From contig NZ_VCJO01000004.1 in NCBI RefSeq assembly GCF_009712475.1, positions 207,853 to 271,852 on the forward strand: a stretch of 64,000 bases of DNA, written 5' to 3'. Within the stretch, counting starts at the first letter, position 1; each line of letters opens with the position of its first letter. The position numbers and the translations under genes are program-made. Origin of the DNA: Micromonospora sp. CP22. GTDB taxonomy: Bacteria; Actinomycetota; Actinomycetes; Mycobacteriales; Micromonosporaceae. The notes under the pieces were generated by a model. The model worked only from the letters and a program-made list of their open reading frames with translations. It was not told where the DNA came from and made no database searches. Positions 42,274-50,474 of the stretch are shown in pieces.

Positions 42274-43427
42274 CGGTCCACCCGGGGTTCGGCGGGCAGT
42301 CCCAGCACCCGCTCGGCGATGATGTTGCGCAGGATCTCCGACGTGCCGCCCTCGATGGAGTTGCCTCGGGCACGCAGGTAGCGGTAGGTGGCGGTGCGGC
42401 CGAGCAGGTCGGGTTCGGCCGGGCGGCGCATCGTCCAGTCGTCGTGCCGCAGCGCCTCCGCGCCGCGCAGTTCCACCTCCAGGCCACTGATCCGCTGGCT
42501 GAGCTCGGCGAAGGACAGCTTCACCGCGGACCCCTCGGGACCGGGTTGACCGGCGGCGACCAGCTGACGCAGGCGCAGCGCGGCCAACCGGGCGGCCTCG
42601 GCGCGTACCCACGCGCGCAGCACCTCCTCGTGCAGCCCACCGGTACGCAGGTCGGGTCGTTCGCGCCACAGCCGCGCCAGCACACCCACCATCCCGCCCT
42701 CCCGGGGCAACGGCCGACCACCGATGGCGACGCGTTCGTTCATCAGCGTGGTGCGGGCGATCTGCCAACCGTGCCCGACCTCGCCGATCCGGTGGGCGTC
42801 GGGTATCCGGACCCCGGTCAGGAAGACCTCGTTGAACTCGGCCTCACCGGTGACCTGCCGCAGTGGGCGTACCCGCACCCCCGGCGCGCTCATGTCGCAG
42901 ACGAAGTAGGTGAGGCCGTGGTGCTTCGGGGCCGCCGGGTCGGTGCGGGCCAACAGGATCGCCCAGCGCGCCCGGTGGGCCAGGGAGGTCCACACCTTCT
43001 GGCCGTCGACCACCCAGTCGTCACCGTCGCGCACCGCACGGGTGCGCAGGCTCGCCAGGTCCGATCCGGCCTCGGGCTCACTGAACAGCTGGCACCACAC
43101 CTCCTCGCCGGTCCACAACGGTCGCAGCCAGCGCCGGCACTGGGCGTCGGTGGCGTGGCGCACCAGGGTGGGCGCGGCCATCCCGAGACCGATGCTGTTG
43201 CGCCGGGGCTGATTGTCCGGTGCCCCGGCCTCGGCGAAGGCCGCGTCGACCACCGTCTGGAGGTGCGCGGGCGCGCCCAGGCCACCGCGACCGGGTGGGT
43301 GATGCACCCAGGCCAGCCCGGCGTCGAAGCGGGCGCGCAGGAAACCGGTGCGGTCACCGCCCGGATCGTGCCTACGCAGGAACGCGGCGACCAGCTCGCG
43401 TAGCCCGTCGGCCGTGTGGTCGGACAC
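42270..43427 (-). CDS. acyl-CoA dehydrogenase, alpha-type (catalytic) subunit
   Basis: A 385-residue dehydrogenase with LFSEPEAGSDLASL and ARGNSIEGGTSEILRNI, in which the glutamate of EGGT is placed as the catalytic base. GTG at 43427. With the following overlapping gene it matches the heterotetramer architecture known for FadE26-27 and FadE28-29 type enzymes that act on bulky CoA esters. A palindrome lies 17 bp upstream. Confidence 0.87.
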   Translation of the reverse strand: MSDHTADGLRELVAAFLRRHDPGGDRTGFLRARFDAGLAWVHHPPGRGGLGAPAHLQTVVDAAFAEAGAPDNQPRRNSIGLGMAAPTLVRHATDAQCRRWLRPLWTGEEVWCQLFSEPEAGSDLASLRTRAVRDGDDWVVDGQKVWTSLAHRARWAILLARTDPAAPKHHGLTYFVCDMSAPGVRVRPLRQVTGEAEFNEVFLTGVRIPDAHRIGEVGHGWQIARTTLMNERVAIGGRPLPREGGMVGVLARLWRERPDLRTGGLHEEVLRAWVRAEAARLAALRLRQLVAAGQPGPEGSAVKLSFAELSQRISGLEVELRGAEALRHDDWTMRRPAEPDLLGRTATYRYLRARGNSIEGGTSEILRNIIAERVLGLPAEPRVDR

Positions 43428-43443
43428 TCACCACCTCCAGGAT

Positions 43444-43464
43444 TATTGCACTGCCAATGCAATA
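43444..43464. promoter_or_regulatory. palindromic operator upstream of the acyl-CoA dehydrogenase pair
   Basis: TATTGCA-CTGCCAA-TGCAATA is a perfect 7-bp inverted repeat with a 7-bp centre, 17-37 bp before the GTG at 43427. It differs from the palindrome before livG, so two regulators may meet on this operon. Confidence 0.55.
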
Positions 43465-43544
43465 TACGGCCGCCGGTCCTCGGGACGGAAGACCGGCGGC
43501 CGGACGACCCGGGGCGGACGCGTCACGTCCGCCCCCGGTCGGCC

Positions 43545-44432
43545 TCAGTGCGGGCAGGTGTTCCGGTACTCCTCGATCGCCGAGCCGCTCGGGCCGGGGC
43601 AGAGGAACTGGTCGTAGCGGGTGTCGTCGTCGACGAACCGCTTCAGCCAGGCCACCATCTGCTTGGCGGTGGGAGTGTTGACCGTGTTCGGGAAGAAGTG
43701 ACCCGCGTTGTTGAGTTCCAGGTACGCCTTCTCGGTAGCGGCCGGGATGCTGTTGTAGAACGGCTCGGAGTGCGAGGAGACCGAGGCGACGGAGTCGGAC
43801 TCACCACCGATGATCAGCGTCGGCACCCGCAGGTTCGACCAGTTCTTGGTCAGGTTCCACGGTGCCAGCGGCACGGCGGCCTGCAACGACGGCCGGCTCG
43901 CCGCAGCCTCCAGGCTGCCGCCGCCACCCATCGAGTGGCCAGCCACCGCGAGCCGACTCGCGTCGACCCGGTTGCGCACCGAACTGCGCTCGGTCAGGTA
44001 GTCCAGCGCGGCCAACAGCTGCCGACCCCGGCTGCTCGGCTGGTCCAGCCGGGTGATGGTGTCGATGCCGATGACCACGAAGCCGTGCGAGGCGATCCGT
44101 GGCCCCAGCCAGTCCAGGCTCGACCAGGAGGCGGTGTAGCCGGGCGAGATGGCCACCGCGCCGAAGGTGCCCGCCGTGGTGGTGGTCGGGTAGTAGATGA
44201 CGCCGCCGCCGAACCCGAGGACCAGCGAGGAGACGCTCGTCGACGAGGTCGCGAAGGGGCCACGACTGGCCTCCAGGATCGCGTGGGTCGGGTCCGGCCC
44301 CCGCTCGTACGGGTTGGCGGCCTGGGCGGGGGACGAGGTGGCGACGACGCCACCGGCGGCCAGGACGGCGGCCATCGCCAGCCGGGCCAGGAGAGTGACG
44401 GTACGGGGACGGGTGGTGGTGGTTGATCGCAC
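43545..44432 (-). CDS. secreted polyester hydrolase (cutinase / type I PET-hydrolase family)
   Basis: A 295-residue alpha/beta hydrolase with a Sec signal ending about AQA (res 36-38). Catalytic Ser167 (GHSMGGGGS), Asp213 and His245 reproduce the 46/32-residue spacing of Thermobifida fusca TfCut2 (130/176/208). Oxyanion Tyr100 and Met168, the aromatic-clamp Trp192 and a C-terminal Cys278-Cys293 pair also align. Segments such as [17 protein letters not shown] are near those of TfCut2. The natural substrate is probably cutin or suberin. GTG start follows AAGGGAG. Confidence 0.9.
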   Translation of the reverse strand: MRSTTTTRPRTVTLLARLAMAAVLAAGGVVATSSPAQAANPYERGPDPTHAILEASRGPFATSSTSVSSLVLGFGGGVIYYPTTTTAGTFGAVAISPGYTASWSSLDWLGPRIASHGFVVIGIDTITRLDQPSSRGRQLLAALDYLTERSSVRNRVDASRLAVAGHSMGGGGSLEAAASRPSLQAAVPLAPWNLTKNWSNLRVPTLIIGGESDSVASVSSHSEPFYNSIPAATEKAYLELNNAGHFFPNTVNTPTAKQMVAWLKRFVDDDTRYDQFLCPGPSGSAIEEYRNTCPH

Positions 44433-44542
44433 GTCGGATACTCCCTTGGGTTGGAGCGGTATCGACTGTGATCAGTGTTTGGGGCGACCTGCCGGTGCCG
44501 CATCGGCAAAATCACCAGTCCCCACCCGACCTGGGAGGTGAA

Positions 44543-44590
44543 AGGAAGGGCACCCTATTAACGCCTCCGGTAGAGGAAGGGCCCCTTCCT
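44543..44590. repeat. Micromonospora-type intergenic palindrome
   Basis: AGGAAGGG at 44543-44550 and the palindrome AGGAAGGG-C-CCCTTCCT at 44574-44590 are separated by ATTAACGCCTCCGGTAG-type spacer. The second arm can pair with either AGGAAGGG, giving alternative hairpins. It lies between the arabinofuranosidase-like and cutinase genes. I recall such GGAAGGGCCCTTCC units as dispersed in Micromonospora genomes; it may act as a terminator. Confidence 0.65.
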
Positions 44591-44647
44591 AACAGTCGCG
44601 CGCACGAACGCTGTTGAAGCACGAAGCCTCACGACGGCACGGATGAA

Positions 44648-46756
44648 TCAGAGAGCCGTGCAGAGCGTGCCGTTGAGCCGGAACGCCGTCGGCGTGACGT
44701 TCGGCCCGCTGTACTCCCCGACGAAGCCGACGCTCACCGTGCCTCCGGCGGCGATCTGGCGGCTGTCGTCGTTGTGGGTCACCCGGACGGTGGTGTCGAT
44801 CTGTTCCCAGTTGGCGTTCCAGCCGCTGCCCACCTGCTGCCAGGTGGTCGGCCAGGTCCAGGTCAGCGTCCACCCGTTGATCGGCCGCGCGGTGTTGTTG
44901 ACGATGTCCACGTTCGCCACGTACCCGTTGCCCCAGTCCGTGGTGTTGGTGAAGCGGACCCCGCACGCGCTGCTTGCCGGGCTGCCGGTGGTGAAGGTCA
45001 GCGGCGGCGACGCCCAGGAGACCCGGCCTGCGGTGTCCCGGGTCAGCACGTTGACGGTGTATCTGCGGCCGGGCACCAGGTTGCCGACGGTGAACGAGGT
45101 GCCCGGGGTCTCGCCGAGCTGCTCACTGACCGCGCCGTACTGCCGGTGCACCTCGTACTTGGCGATCGGGCTCGCGCCCCGGGTCGCCGCCGCCCAGGCG
45201 ATGGTGGCGGTCCGGTCGGTGACGTCGGTGACCGTGGGCTGTCCCGGGGCACCGGGCTGTCCGGTGGTGGCACCGGCCGGAGCCACCACGATCGTGGTCA
45301 GCGAGTACGGCGGCAGGGTCCGACTGGTCGCGCTGCCGGAGCGGCTGGTGGCGATGGCGGTGGCGCCGTTGGTGTGCGTGTGGACCGTCGGCTCCCCACT
45401 CGACGGGGCGAAGCCGGCGTAGTCGATGTCGACCTCCCGGGCGTTGTCCGGGTCCTTGTTCACCAGCAGCACCGCGACCTCGCCGGTGGCCCGGCGGACC
45501 GCGTGCGCGGCGACCAGCGGATCGTCGCTGGCCGCCCGGATGAACTGGTCACCGGTACGCGCGAAACGGCTCATCATGGACAGCCCGTGGTAGGGGGCGA
45601 AGGGGGTGTTCAGCGGCGGCTCGCAGACCGATCCGTCCGAGGTGCAGGTGCCGCTGGAGAGCATGCCGAAGTCGCCGTAGTCGGTCTGCCCGGCCACCGT
45701 CGACACCCGGCCGATGCCGTTGCGTACGTTCCACCAGTGGACGGTGAACACCCCGTCGGCCAGCAGTCCGCTGTAGGCGTCGGCCAGGAACAACGCGGCC
45801 GGCTGGCTGGTCATGCCCTCCGAGGTGACGTTCACCTCGGTCAGACTGATGCCGATACGCCCGGCGTTCGGGCCCGCGTACCGGGTGATCTGCTCGCGCA
45901 GCAGGTGGACCGCGTCGGTGATGTGGCTGGTACGCGGCAGCGACTCGGCGGCGCTGCCGCCCGGGTACCAGTGCACGTCCACGAAGTCGATCTTCTGACC
46001 GGCGATGGACAACACGGTCTGGTTCCACGGGCCCGGGTCCTCACCGGCGGTCAGCCCGTCGGGCCAGTTCGCCGGCATGGTGAGCACCGCGCCGACCTTG
46101 ATGCTCGGGTCGACGGCCTTCATCGCGTCGGCGTACTCGACCACCAGGTTCGCGTAGTAGGTGGCGCTCTTGTCGGGGTGGTGGTCGGCCTCCCACGACG
46201 CGCCGTAGTGGCCGTTGCCGTAGTTCTCGTTGCCGACCGTCCAGTACCGGGCGTCGTAGCCCTTGGTCACGTTGGCGTACCGGACCCACTCGGCCGCCTC
46301 CTCGGCGGTGCCGGTGCCGTAGTTCGCGATGATCATCGGTTGGGCGCCGGCCCGGCGTACCCCGGCCACGAAGGTGTCGAAGTCGGTGCCGGGGGCGACG
46401 TAGCCACCGGGGGCGGTGTGGTCCCGCCAGTGGTAGATGTCGGCGTAGGAGCCGCCGGGATAACGCATCATCTGCACCCCGGCCGCACGCAGCAGGTCCG
46501 ACGTCTCGGTGGTCCCCAGCTGCGAGTCCCAGATGGCGTGGTTGACGCCGAGCGCGGTGTCGGGCACGGTCGCCAACCCGGCCCGGGTGTTGACGGTGAC
46601 CGTCGCGGGCGTGGTCGCCGCGTCGGCGATCGGTTGGTCGACCACCACCGCGGCGGTGCCGAGCAGCAGACCGACCGCGACGACGGCGAACCCGCGTCGG
46701 GTGGAGCGTCGAGGTGGGGTGAGCGGTCGAACGCCGTGCCGGTTCGAGGACGTCAT
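44648..46756 (-). CDS. secreted GH-A-clan glycosidase (alpha-L-arabinofuranosidase-like) with Fn3 and CBM2
   Basis: A 702-residue secreted enzyme. A signal of ~46 residues precedes a TIM-barrel domain resembling GH51/GH39 arabinofuranosidases (MRYPGGSYADIYHW near 97). Likely acid/base Glu177 (TVGNENYG) and nucleophile Glu307 (SLTEVN). An Fn3 domain (~505-590) leads to a family 2 cellulose-binding module (597-702, bounded by Cys598 and Cys699 with exposed Trp). It should remove arabinose near cellulose in plant walls. The family number is uncertain. Confidence 0.8.
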   Translation of the reverse strand: MTSSNRHGVRPLTPPRRSTRRGFAVVAVGLLLGTAAVVVDQPIADAATTPATVTVNTRAGLATVPDTALGVNHAIWDSQLGTTETSDLLRAAGVQMMRYPGGSYADIYHWRDHTAPGGYVAPGTDFDTFVAGVRRAGAQPMIIANYGTGTAEEAAEWVRYANVTKGYDARYWTVGNENYGNGHYGASWEADHHPDKSATYYANLVVEYADAMKAVDPSIKVGAVLTMPANWPDGLTAGEDPGPWNQTVLSIAGQKIDFVDVHWYPGGSAAESLPRTSHITDAVHLLREQITRYAGPNAGRIGISLTEVNVTSEGMTSQPAALFLADAYSGLLADGVFTVHWWNVRNGIGRVSTVAGQTDYGDFGMLSSGTCTSDGSVCEPPLNTPFAPYHGLSMMSRFARTGDQFIRAASDDPLVAAHAVRRATGEVAVLLVNKDPDNAREVDIDYAGFAPSSGEPTVHTHTNGATAIATSRSGSATSRTLPPYSLTTIVVAPAGATTGQPGAPGQPTVTDVTDRTATIAWAAATRGASPIAKYEVHRQYGAVSEQLGETPGTSFTVGNLVPGRRYTVNVLTRDTAGRVSWASPPLTFTTGSPASSACGVRFTNTTDWGNGYVANVDIVNNTARPINGWTLTWTWPTTWQQVGSGWNANWEQIDTTVRVTHNDDSRQIAAGGTVSVGFVGEYSGPNVTPTAFRLNGTLCTAL

Positions 46757-46781
46757 GGGCTTCCTTGTCGATCACGCGGAG

Positions 46782-46827
46782 ATCCATCGGTCCCGAGCCC
46801 GGCAGGCCGGGCTCGGGACCGATGGAT
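46782..46827. terminator. 21-bp perfect hairpin between aidB and the arabinofuranosidase-like gene
   Basis: Arms 46782-46802 and 46807-46827 pair perfectly over 21 bp with a 4-nt loop (CAGG). It lies 178 bp after the aidB stop and 26 bp before the start of the glycosidase gene, in its 5' leader. It may end aidB transcripts or control the glycosidase mRNA. The rest of the 248-bp interval shows no gene. Confidence 0.65.
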
Positions 46828-47004
46828 ACGGAGACGAATCCGTCTTCGGCCGTCGTCCCCCGGGACCCGGTCCCGGTTGCCCATCGGGCGACGGTCGCTC
46901 ACACGCGCGACAACGCATCGGCGTCCAAGAATCCCACAGCATCGGGTCCGGCTCAATGCCCGATTCGGTACATCATGTGGTGATCATCGGCAACTGCCGG
47001 GCGG

Positions 47005-48633
47005 TCAGCCCATCTTCGGGGTGGCCCGGTCGATGATCGCGGCGAAGTCGACACCGGCCGGCAACGTGCCGTAGGCGTGCCCCCGATCGCCGCCGAGCCG
47101 GGAGGCGCAGAAGGCGTCGGCGACCGCCGGGTGACCGTGGCGCACCAACAGCGCCCCCTGCAAGACCAGCGCCAACTGCTCGACCAGCCGACGGGCGCGT
47201 ACCTCCAGATCGGTCGGATCGGCCAGGGCGGACCGCACCTGGCGGACGGCGGCGTCGAGCCGGGCGTCGGCGCCCGCAGCGGCGTCCACCTCGGACTGGA
47301 ACGCCGCCATCACCTCCGGCTGACCGCCCAGCGCGCGCAGCACGTCCAGCGCGGCGACGTTGCCGGAGCCCTCCCAGATCGAGTTGAGCGGCGACTCGCG
47401 GAACAGGCGGGGCATCCCGGACTCCTCCACGTAGCCGTTGCCGCCCAGGCATTCCAGGGCCTCGGCGGCATGACCGGGCCACCGCTTGCAGACCCAGTAC
47501 TTGCCCACGGCGAGCGCGATCCGTTTGAACGCCGCCTCGGACTGGTCACCGTGCGCGGCCCGATCGGTCGCCCCGGCCAGCCGCATCATCAGCACGGTGG
47601 CGGCCTCGGACTCCACCGCGAGATCCGCCAGGACGTTGCGCATCAACGGCTGGTCCACCAGGTAGCGGCCGAAGGCCCGCCGGTGGGCCGCGTGGTGCGC
47701 GGCGGTGACCACCCCGTGCCGCATGCCGGAGGCCGCGCCGATCACGCAGTCCAGGCGGGTCAGGTTCACCATGTCGATGATGGTGCGTACGCCCCGACCC
47801 TCGTCACCGACCCGCCAGGCCACCGCCTCGTCGTACTCCACCTCGCCGGAGGCGTTGGAGCGGTTGCCGAGCTTGTCCTTGAGGCGCATCAACCGCATCG
47901 GGTTGCGGGTGCCGTCGGGCAGCACGCGCGGGACCAGGAAGCAGGTGAGCCCACCCGGTGCCTGGGCCAGGGTGAGGAAGACGTCGCACATCGGCGCGGA
48001 GGTGAACCACTTGTGCCCGACCAGCCGGTAGCTGCCGTCCGGTGCCGAGCGCGCCGTGGTGGTGTTCGGCCGCACATCCGAGCCGCCCTGCTTCTCCGTC
48101 ATCGACATGCCCGCCAGCAGGCCCTGCTTGGACAGCGGCACCCGCAGCCCGAAGTCGTAGGTGCGGGCGGTGAGCAGCGGCTCGTAACGCGCGGCCAGGT
48201 CGGGGGCGTGCCGCAGCGCGGGCACCGCCGCGTACGTCATCGAGATCGGGCAGCCGTGCCCGGCGTCAGGACGCCAGACGTAGAACTTCGCGGCCCGCGC
48301 CACATGGGCTCCGGGGCGCTCGTCGCCCCAGGGCGCGGCGTGCAGGCCGTGGGTCACGGCGGTACGCATCAGCTCGTGCCAGGAGGGGTGGAACTCGACC
48401 TCGTCGATCCGGTGGCCGTAGCGGTCGTGGGTACGCAGCACCGGTGGATGCTCGTTGGCCAACCGACCGTGCTCGGCCGCCTCTTCGGTGCCGGCCAGTC
48501 GGCCGAGTTCGTGCAGCTCGGCCGTGGCCCAGCCGGCGCCCTCCCGCTCCAGCGCGTCGAGCAGGGCGGGCTCGTCCGCGGTGTCATGGCCGACCAGCGG
48601 CGGAACCTGGTTGAACACCTCGTGCGTGCTCAC
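47005..48633 (-). CDS. aidB: AidB-like acyl-CoA dehydrogenase-fold protein
   Basis: A 542-residue protein of the AidB subgroup. It has the hallmark MSMTEKQGGSDVRPNTTTA, the LKDKLGNRSNASGEVEYD segment and SPLNSIWEGSGNVAALDVLRAL. Escherichia coli AidB (541 aa) is an FAD protein of the adaptive response to alkylation damage; activity is unclear. GTG at 48633 overlaps the tetR stop as GTGA. No ada or alkA gene adjoins it. Confidence 0.88.
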   Translation of the reverse strand: MSTHEVFNQVPPLVGHDTADEPALLDALEREGAGWATAELHELGRLAGTEEAAEHGRLANEHPPVLRTHDRYGHRIDEVEFHPSWHELMRTAVTHGLHAAPWGDERPGAHVARAAKFYVWRPDAGHGCPISMTYAAVPALRHAPDLAARYEPLLTARTYDFGLRVPLSKQGLLAGMSMTEKQGGSDVRPNTTTARSAPDGSYRLVGHKWFTSAPMCDVFLTLAQAPGGLTCFLVPRVLPDGTRNPMRLMRLKDKLGNRSNASGEVEYDEAVAWRVGDEGRGVRTIIDMVNLTRLDCVIGAASGMRHGVVTAAHHAAHRRAFGRYLVDQPLMRNVLADLAVESEAATVLMMRLAGATDRAAHGDQSEAAFKRIALAVGKYWVCKRWPGHAAEALECLGGNGYVEESGMPRLFRESPLNSIWEGSGNVAALDVLRALGGQPEVMAAFQSEVDAAAGADARLDAAVRQVRSALADPTDLEVRARRLVEQLALVLQGALLVRHGHPAVADAFCASRLGGDRGHAYGTLPAGVDFAAIIDRATPKMG

Positions 48634-49229
48634 GACGGAACTCCCAACGCGCGGTGGATGAAGGTGATCAGACCGTCGACGGTGTCCGGGCCCGCGACAC
48701 CGGCGGCCAGCGGGCCCACCATCGCCTCGGCCAGGGCACCGACCACGGCGGTGGAGGTCAGCTCGGGATTCTGCGGGGGCAACTCGCCACCGGCCACACC
48801 ATCGGCGATGTAGCCGGCCAGCAGCGTCGCGTGGGCGCGCCGGAAGACCAGCCGTTGGGCCTCCACCGCCGGGTCGACCGGCTCGGCGAGCAGGGCGTAC
48901 GCCAGTCGTGGGGCGCGCAGGGCCCGACCGGCGAAGGTCTCGATGACCGCCCGGACCCGGGCGGCGGCCGTGTCCTCGGCGGCGGCGGCCCGGGTGACGG
49001 CGTCGACCTCGCGTCGGCTGGCGGTGCGGAACACCTCGGCGAAGAGGTCCGCCTTTGTCGGAAAGTGCCGGTAGACGCTTCCGGTGGCCACCTCGGCCCG
49101 CGCGGCGACGGCCGCCACCGAGCACCCGGCGTAGCCGTGCTCGGCCAGGATGCCCAGGGCCGCGTCGATGATCCGCTCCCGCGAGGCGGTCAGCCGTGCC
49201 CTCACCCGCTCGGTGCTCCGGTACGCCAC
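48630..49229 (-). CDS. TetR-family regulator upstream of aidB
   Basis: A 199-residue TetR protein: RERIIDAALGILAEHGYAGCSVAAVAARAEVATGSVYRHFPTKADLFAEVF is a textbook HTH. Its GTG start at 49229 is 9 bp from a TGAAT-N4-ATTCA palindrome, so autoregulation of tetR-aidB is likely. Confidence 0.87.
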   Translation of the reverse strand: MAYRSTERVRARLTASRERIIDAALGILAEHGYAGCSVAAVAARAEVATGSVYRHFPTKADLFAEVFRTASRREVDAVTRAAAAEDTAAARVRAVIETFAGRALRAPRLAYALLAEPVDPAVEAQRLVFRRAHATLLAGYIADGVAGGELPPQNPELTSTAVVGALAEAMVGPLAAGVAGPDTVDGLITFIHRALGVPS

Positions 49230-49237
49230 GCAAGAAT

Positions 49238-49251
49238 TGAATCATCATTCA
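49238..49251. promoter_or_regulatory. TetR operator upstream of tetR-aidB
   Basis: TGAAT-CATC-ATTCA is a perfect 5-bp inverted repeat 9-22 bp upstream of the tetR GTG, at the expected -10 position on the minus strand. Likely autorepression. Confidence 0.55.
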
Positions 49252-49289
49252 TTTCTTGACCACAAGCGGCCCCGATCCCGCTCGACCGG

Positions 49290-50171
49290 TCAGGTCAGCG
49301 ATTTGGCGAACCAGTGGTGTGCGTACGGGTTGCGGTTGTAGGGCGGGATCTCCCGGTAACCCGACCTGCGATAGAGCTGGATCGCCTCGGTGAGGCTGCG
49401 GTTGGTGTCCAGCCGTACGCTGTCCGCCCCGGCGGCGGCCGCGTGCCGTTCCAGCTCGTCGAGCAGGCGACGGCCGACGCCGAGTCCCCGCACCGACGGC
49501 GACACCCACAGCCGCTTGATCTCGGCGGGCTCACCCGACGGCAACCGCACCGCGCCACAGCCCACCGCCTCGCTGCCGACGGTTGCCACCAGGAACAACC
49601 CGGCCGGCGGCACCACCTCGTGGTCGTCGACTCCGCTGCTGTCCGGGTCGAACCCCGAGTCGAACCGCGCCGCGAGTTCCCGCGCGTACGCCCGCAGGCA
49701 GGCGCGGGCGCCCGGCTCGCCCGGGTGACAGGGCTCGATGGCGACCAGCGACGCCATCAACAGGTGCTCGACCTCGGCCATGGCGGCGGTGAGTCGGGTC
49801 CGCTGGCCGTCGGTCAGTGGCGCCAGCATCGACCAGGCCAGGTCGTCGGAGCTGCGGTCGAGCAGCTCCCACTCGGCCCGACCGGCCTCGGTGAGGCGGG
49901 CGGTACGCACCCGCGCGTCCCCCTCGCCCGGCCCGACGACGACCAGGCCCGCTCCCTCCAGGGTGCGCAGCAGCCGGCTGAGATAGCCGGCGTCGAGATC
50001 GAGCCGCGTCCGCAGCGCCGCCACCTCGGCGCCCTCGGGACCGATCTCCCAGAGCAGCCGTGACTGCGCGAGCGGCCGGTCGCGGGCGAGGTAGCTGTCG
50101 TCCAGCGCGCCGACGCGCTGGGTCACGGTGCGGTTGAAACGCCGCACCACGTCGACGAGTGCACGATCCAT
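49290..50171 (-). CDS. MarR HTH-GNAT acetyltransferase fusion
   Basis: A 293-residue bifunctional protein. Residues ~1-140 are MarR-like (LAQSRLLWEIGPEGAEVAALRTRLDLDAGYLSRLLRTLEGAGLV); ~150-293 are a GNAT domain with IKRLWVSPSVRGLGVGRRLLDELE and LYRRSGYREIPPYN. Such fusions are recurrent in actinobacteria; the acetyl acceptor is unknown. A 24-bp palindrome abuts the ATG, so it probably represses itself. Confidence 0.88.
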   Translation of the reverse strand: MDRALVDVVRRFNRTVTQRVGALDDSYLARDRPLAQSRLLWEIGPEGAEVAALRTRLDLDAGYLSRLLRTLEGAGLVVVGPGEGDARVRTARLTEAGRAEWELLDRSSDDLAWSMLAPLTDGQRTRLTAAMAEVEHLLMASLVAIEPCHPGEPGARACLRAYARELAARFDSGFDPDSSGVDDHEVVPPAGLFLVATVGSEAVGCGAVRLPSGEPAEIKRLWVSPSVRGLGVGRRLLDELERHAAAAGADSVRLDTNRSLTEAIQLYRRSGYREIPPYNRNPYAHHWFAKSLT

Positions 50172-50195
50172 AATTCCTGACTTTAGTCAGGAATT
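50172..50195. promoter_or_regulatory. 24-bp operator abutting the MarR-GNAT start codon
   Basis: AATTCCTGACT-TT-AGTCAGGAATT is a perfect 11-bp inverted repeat directly adjacent to the ATG at 50171. On the minus strand it contains a TANNNT-type box (TAAAGT) and AGGA close to the start, so the bound protein would block both transcription and ribosome access. Confidence 0.7.
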
Positions 50196-50294
50196 GCGTC
50201 GAGGGCAGCATCCCGGTCGGGAAATCCCAGCCCGAGCCCGCGAGTCACCGTCGGGTGCGTCCACGCGTCTTGCGAACGCGCCGACGTAGCGCGT

Positions 50295-50310
50295 ATGTTA
50301 GCGATAACAT
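50295..50310. promoter_or_regulatory. LacI-type operator upstream of GH127
   Basis: ATGTTA-GCGA-TAACAT: perfect 6-bp arms and the central CG typical of LacI operators. It lies 165-180 bp before the GH127 start and is the best match to the locus consensus. The rest of the 50196-50474 interval has no gene that I can support. Confidence 0.7.
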
Positions 50311-50474
50311 CGATGGGCTTGGCATAAGCCGCCACCGCGACGAACACCCGCCGGGTCCGGTCGACGCGTGCCGCGCATCACACGTCGACGTCATCGCACA
50401 GTTCCTCGCCGTCCGGTCGGCCACCACCCCCACCGGGCCGGGCGGCGCTGCCCTCATGCCCCACGGAGGTCGTG

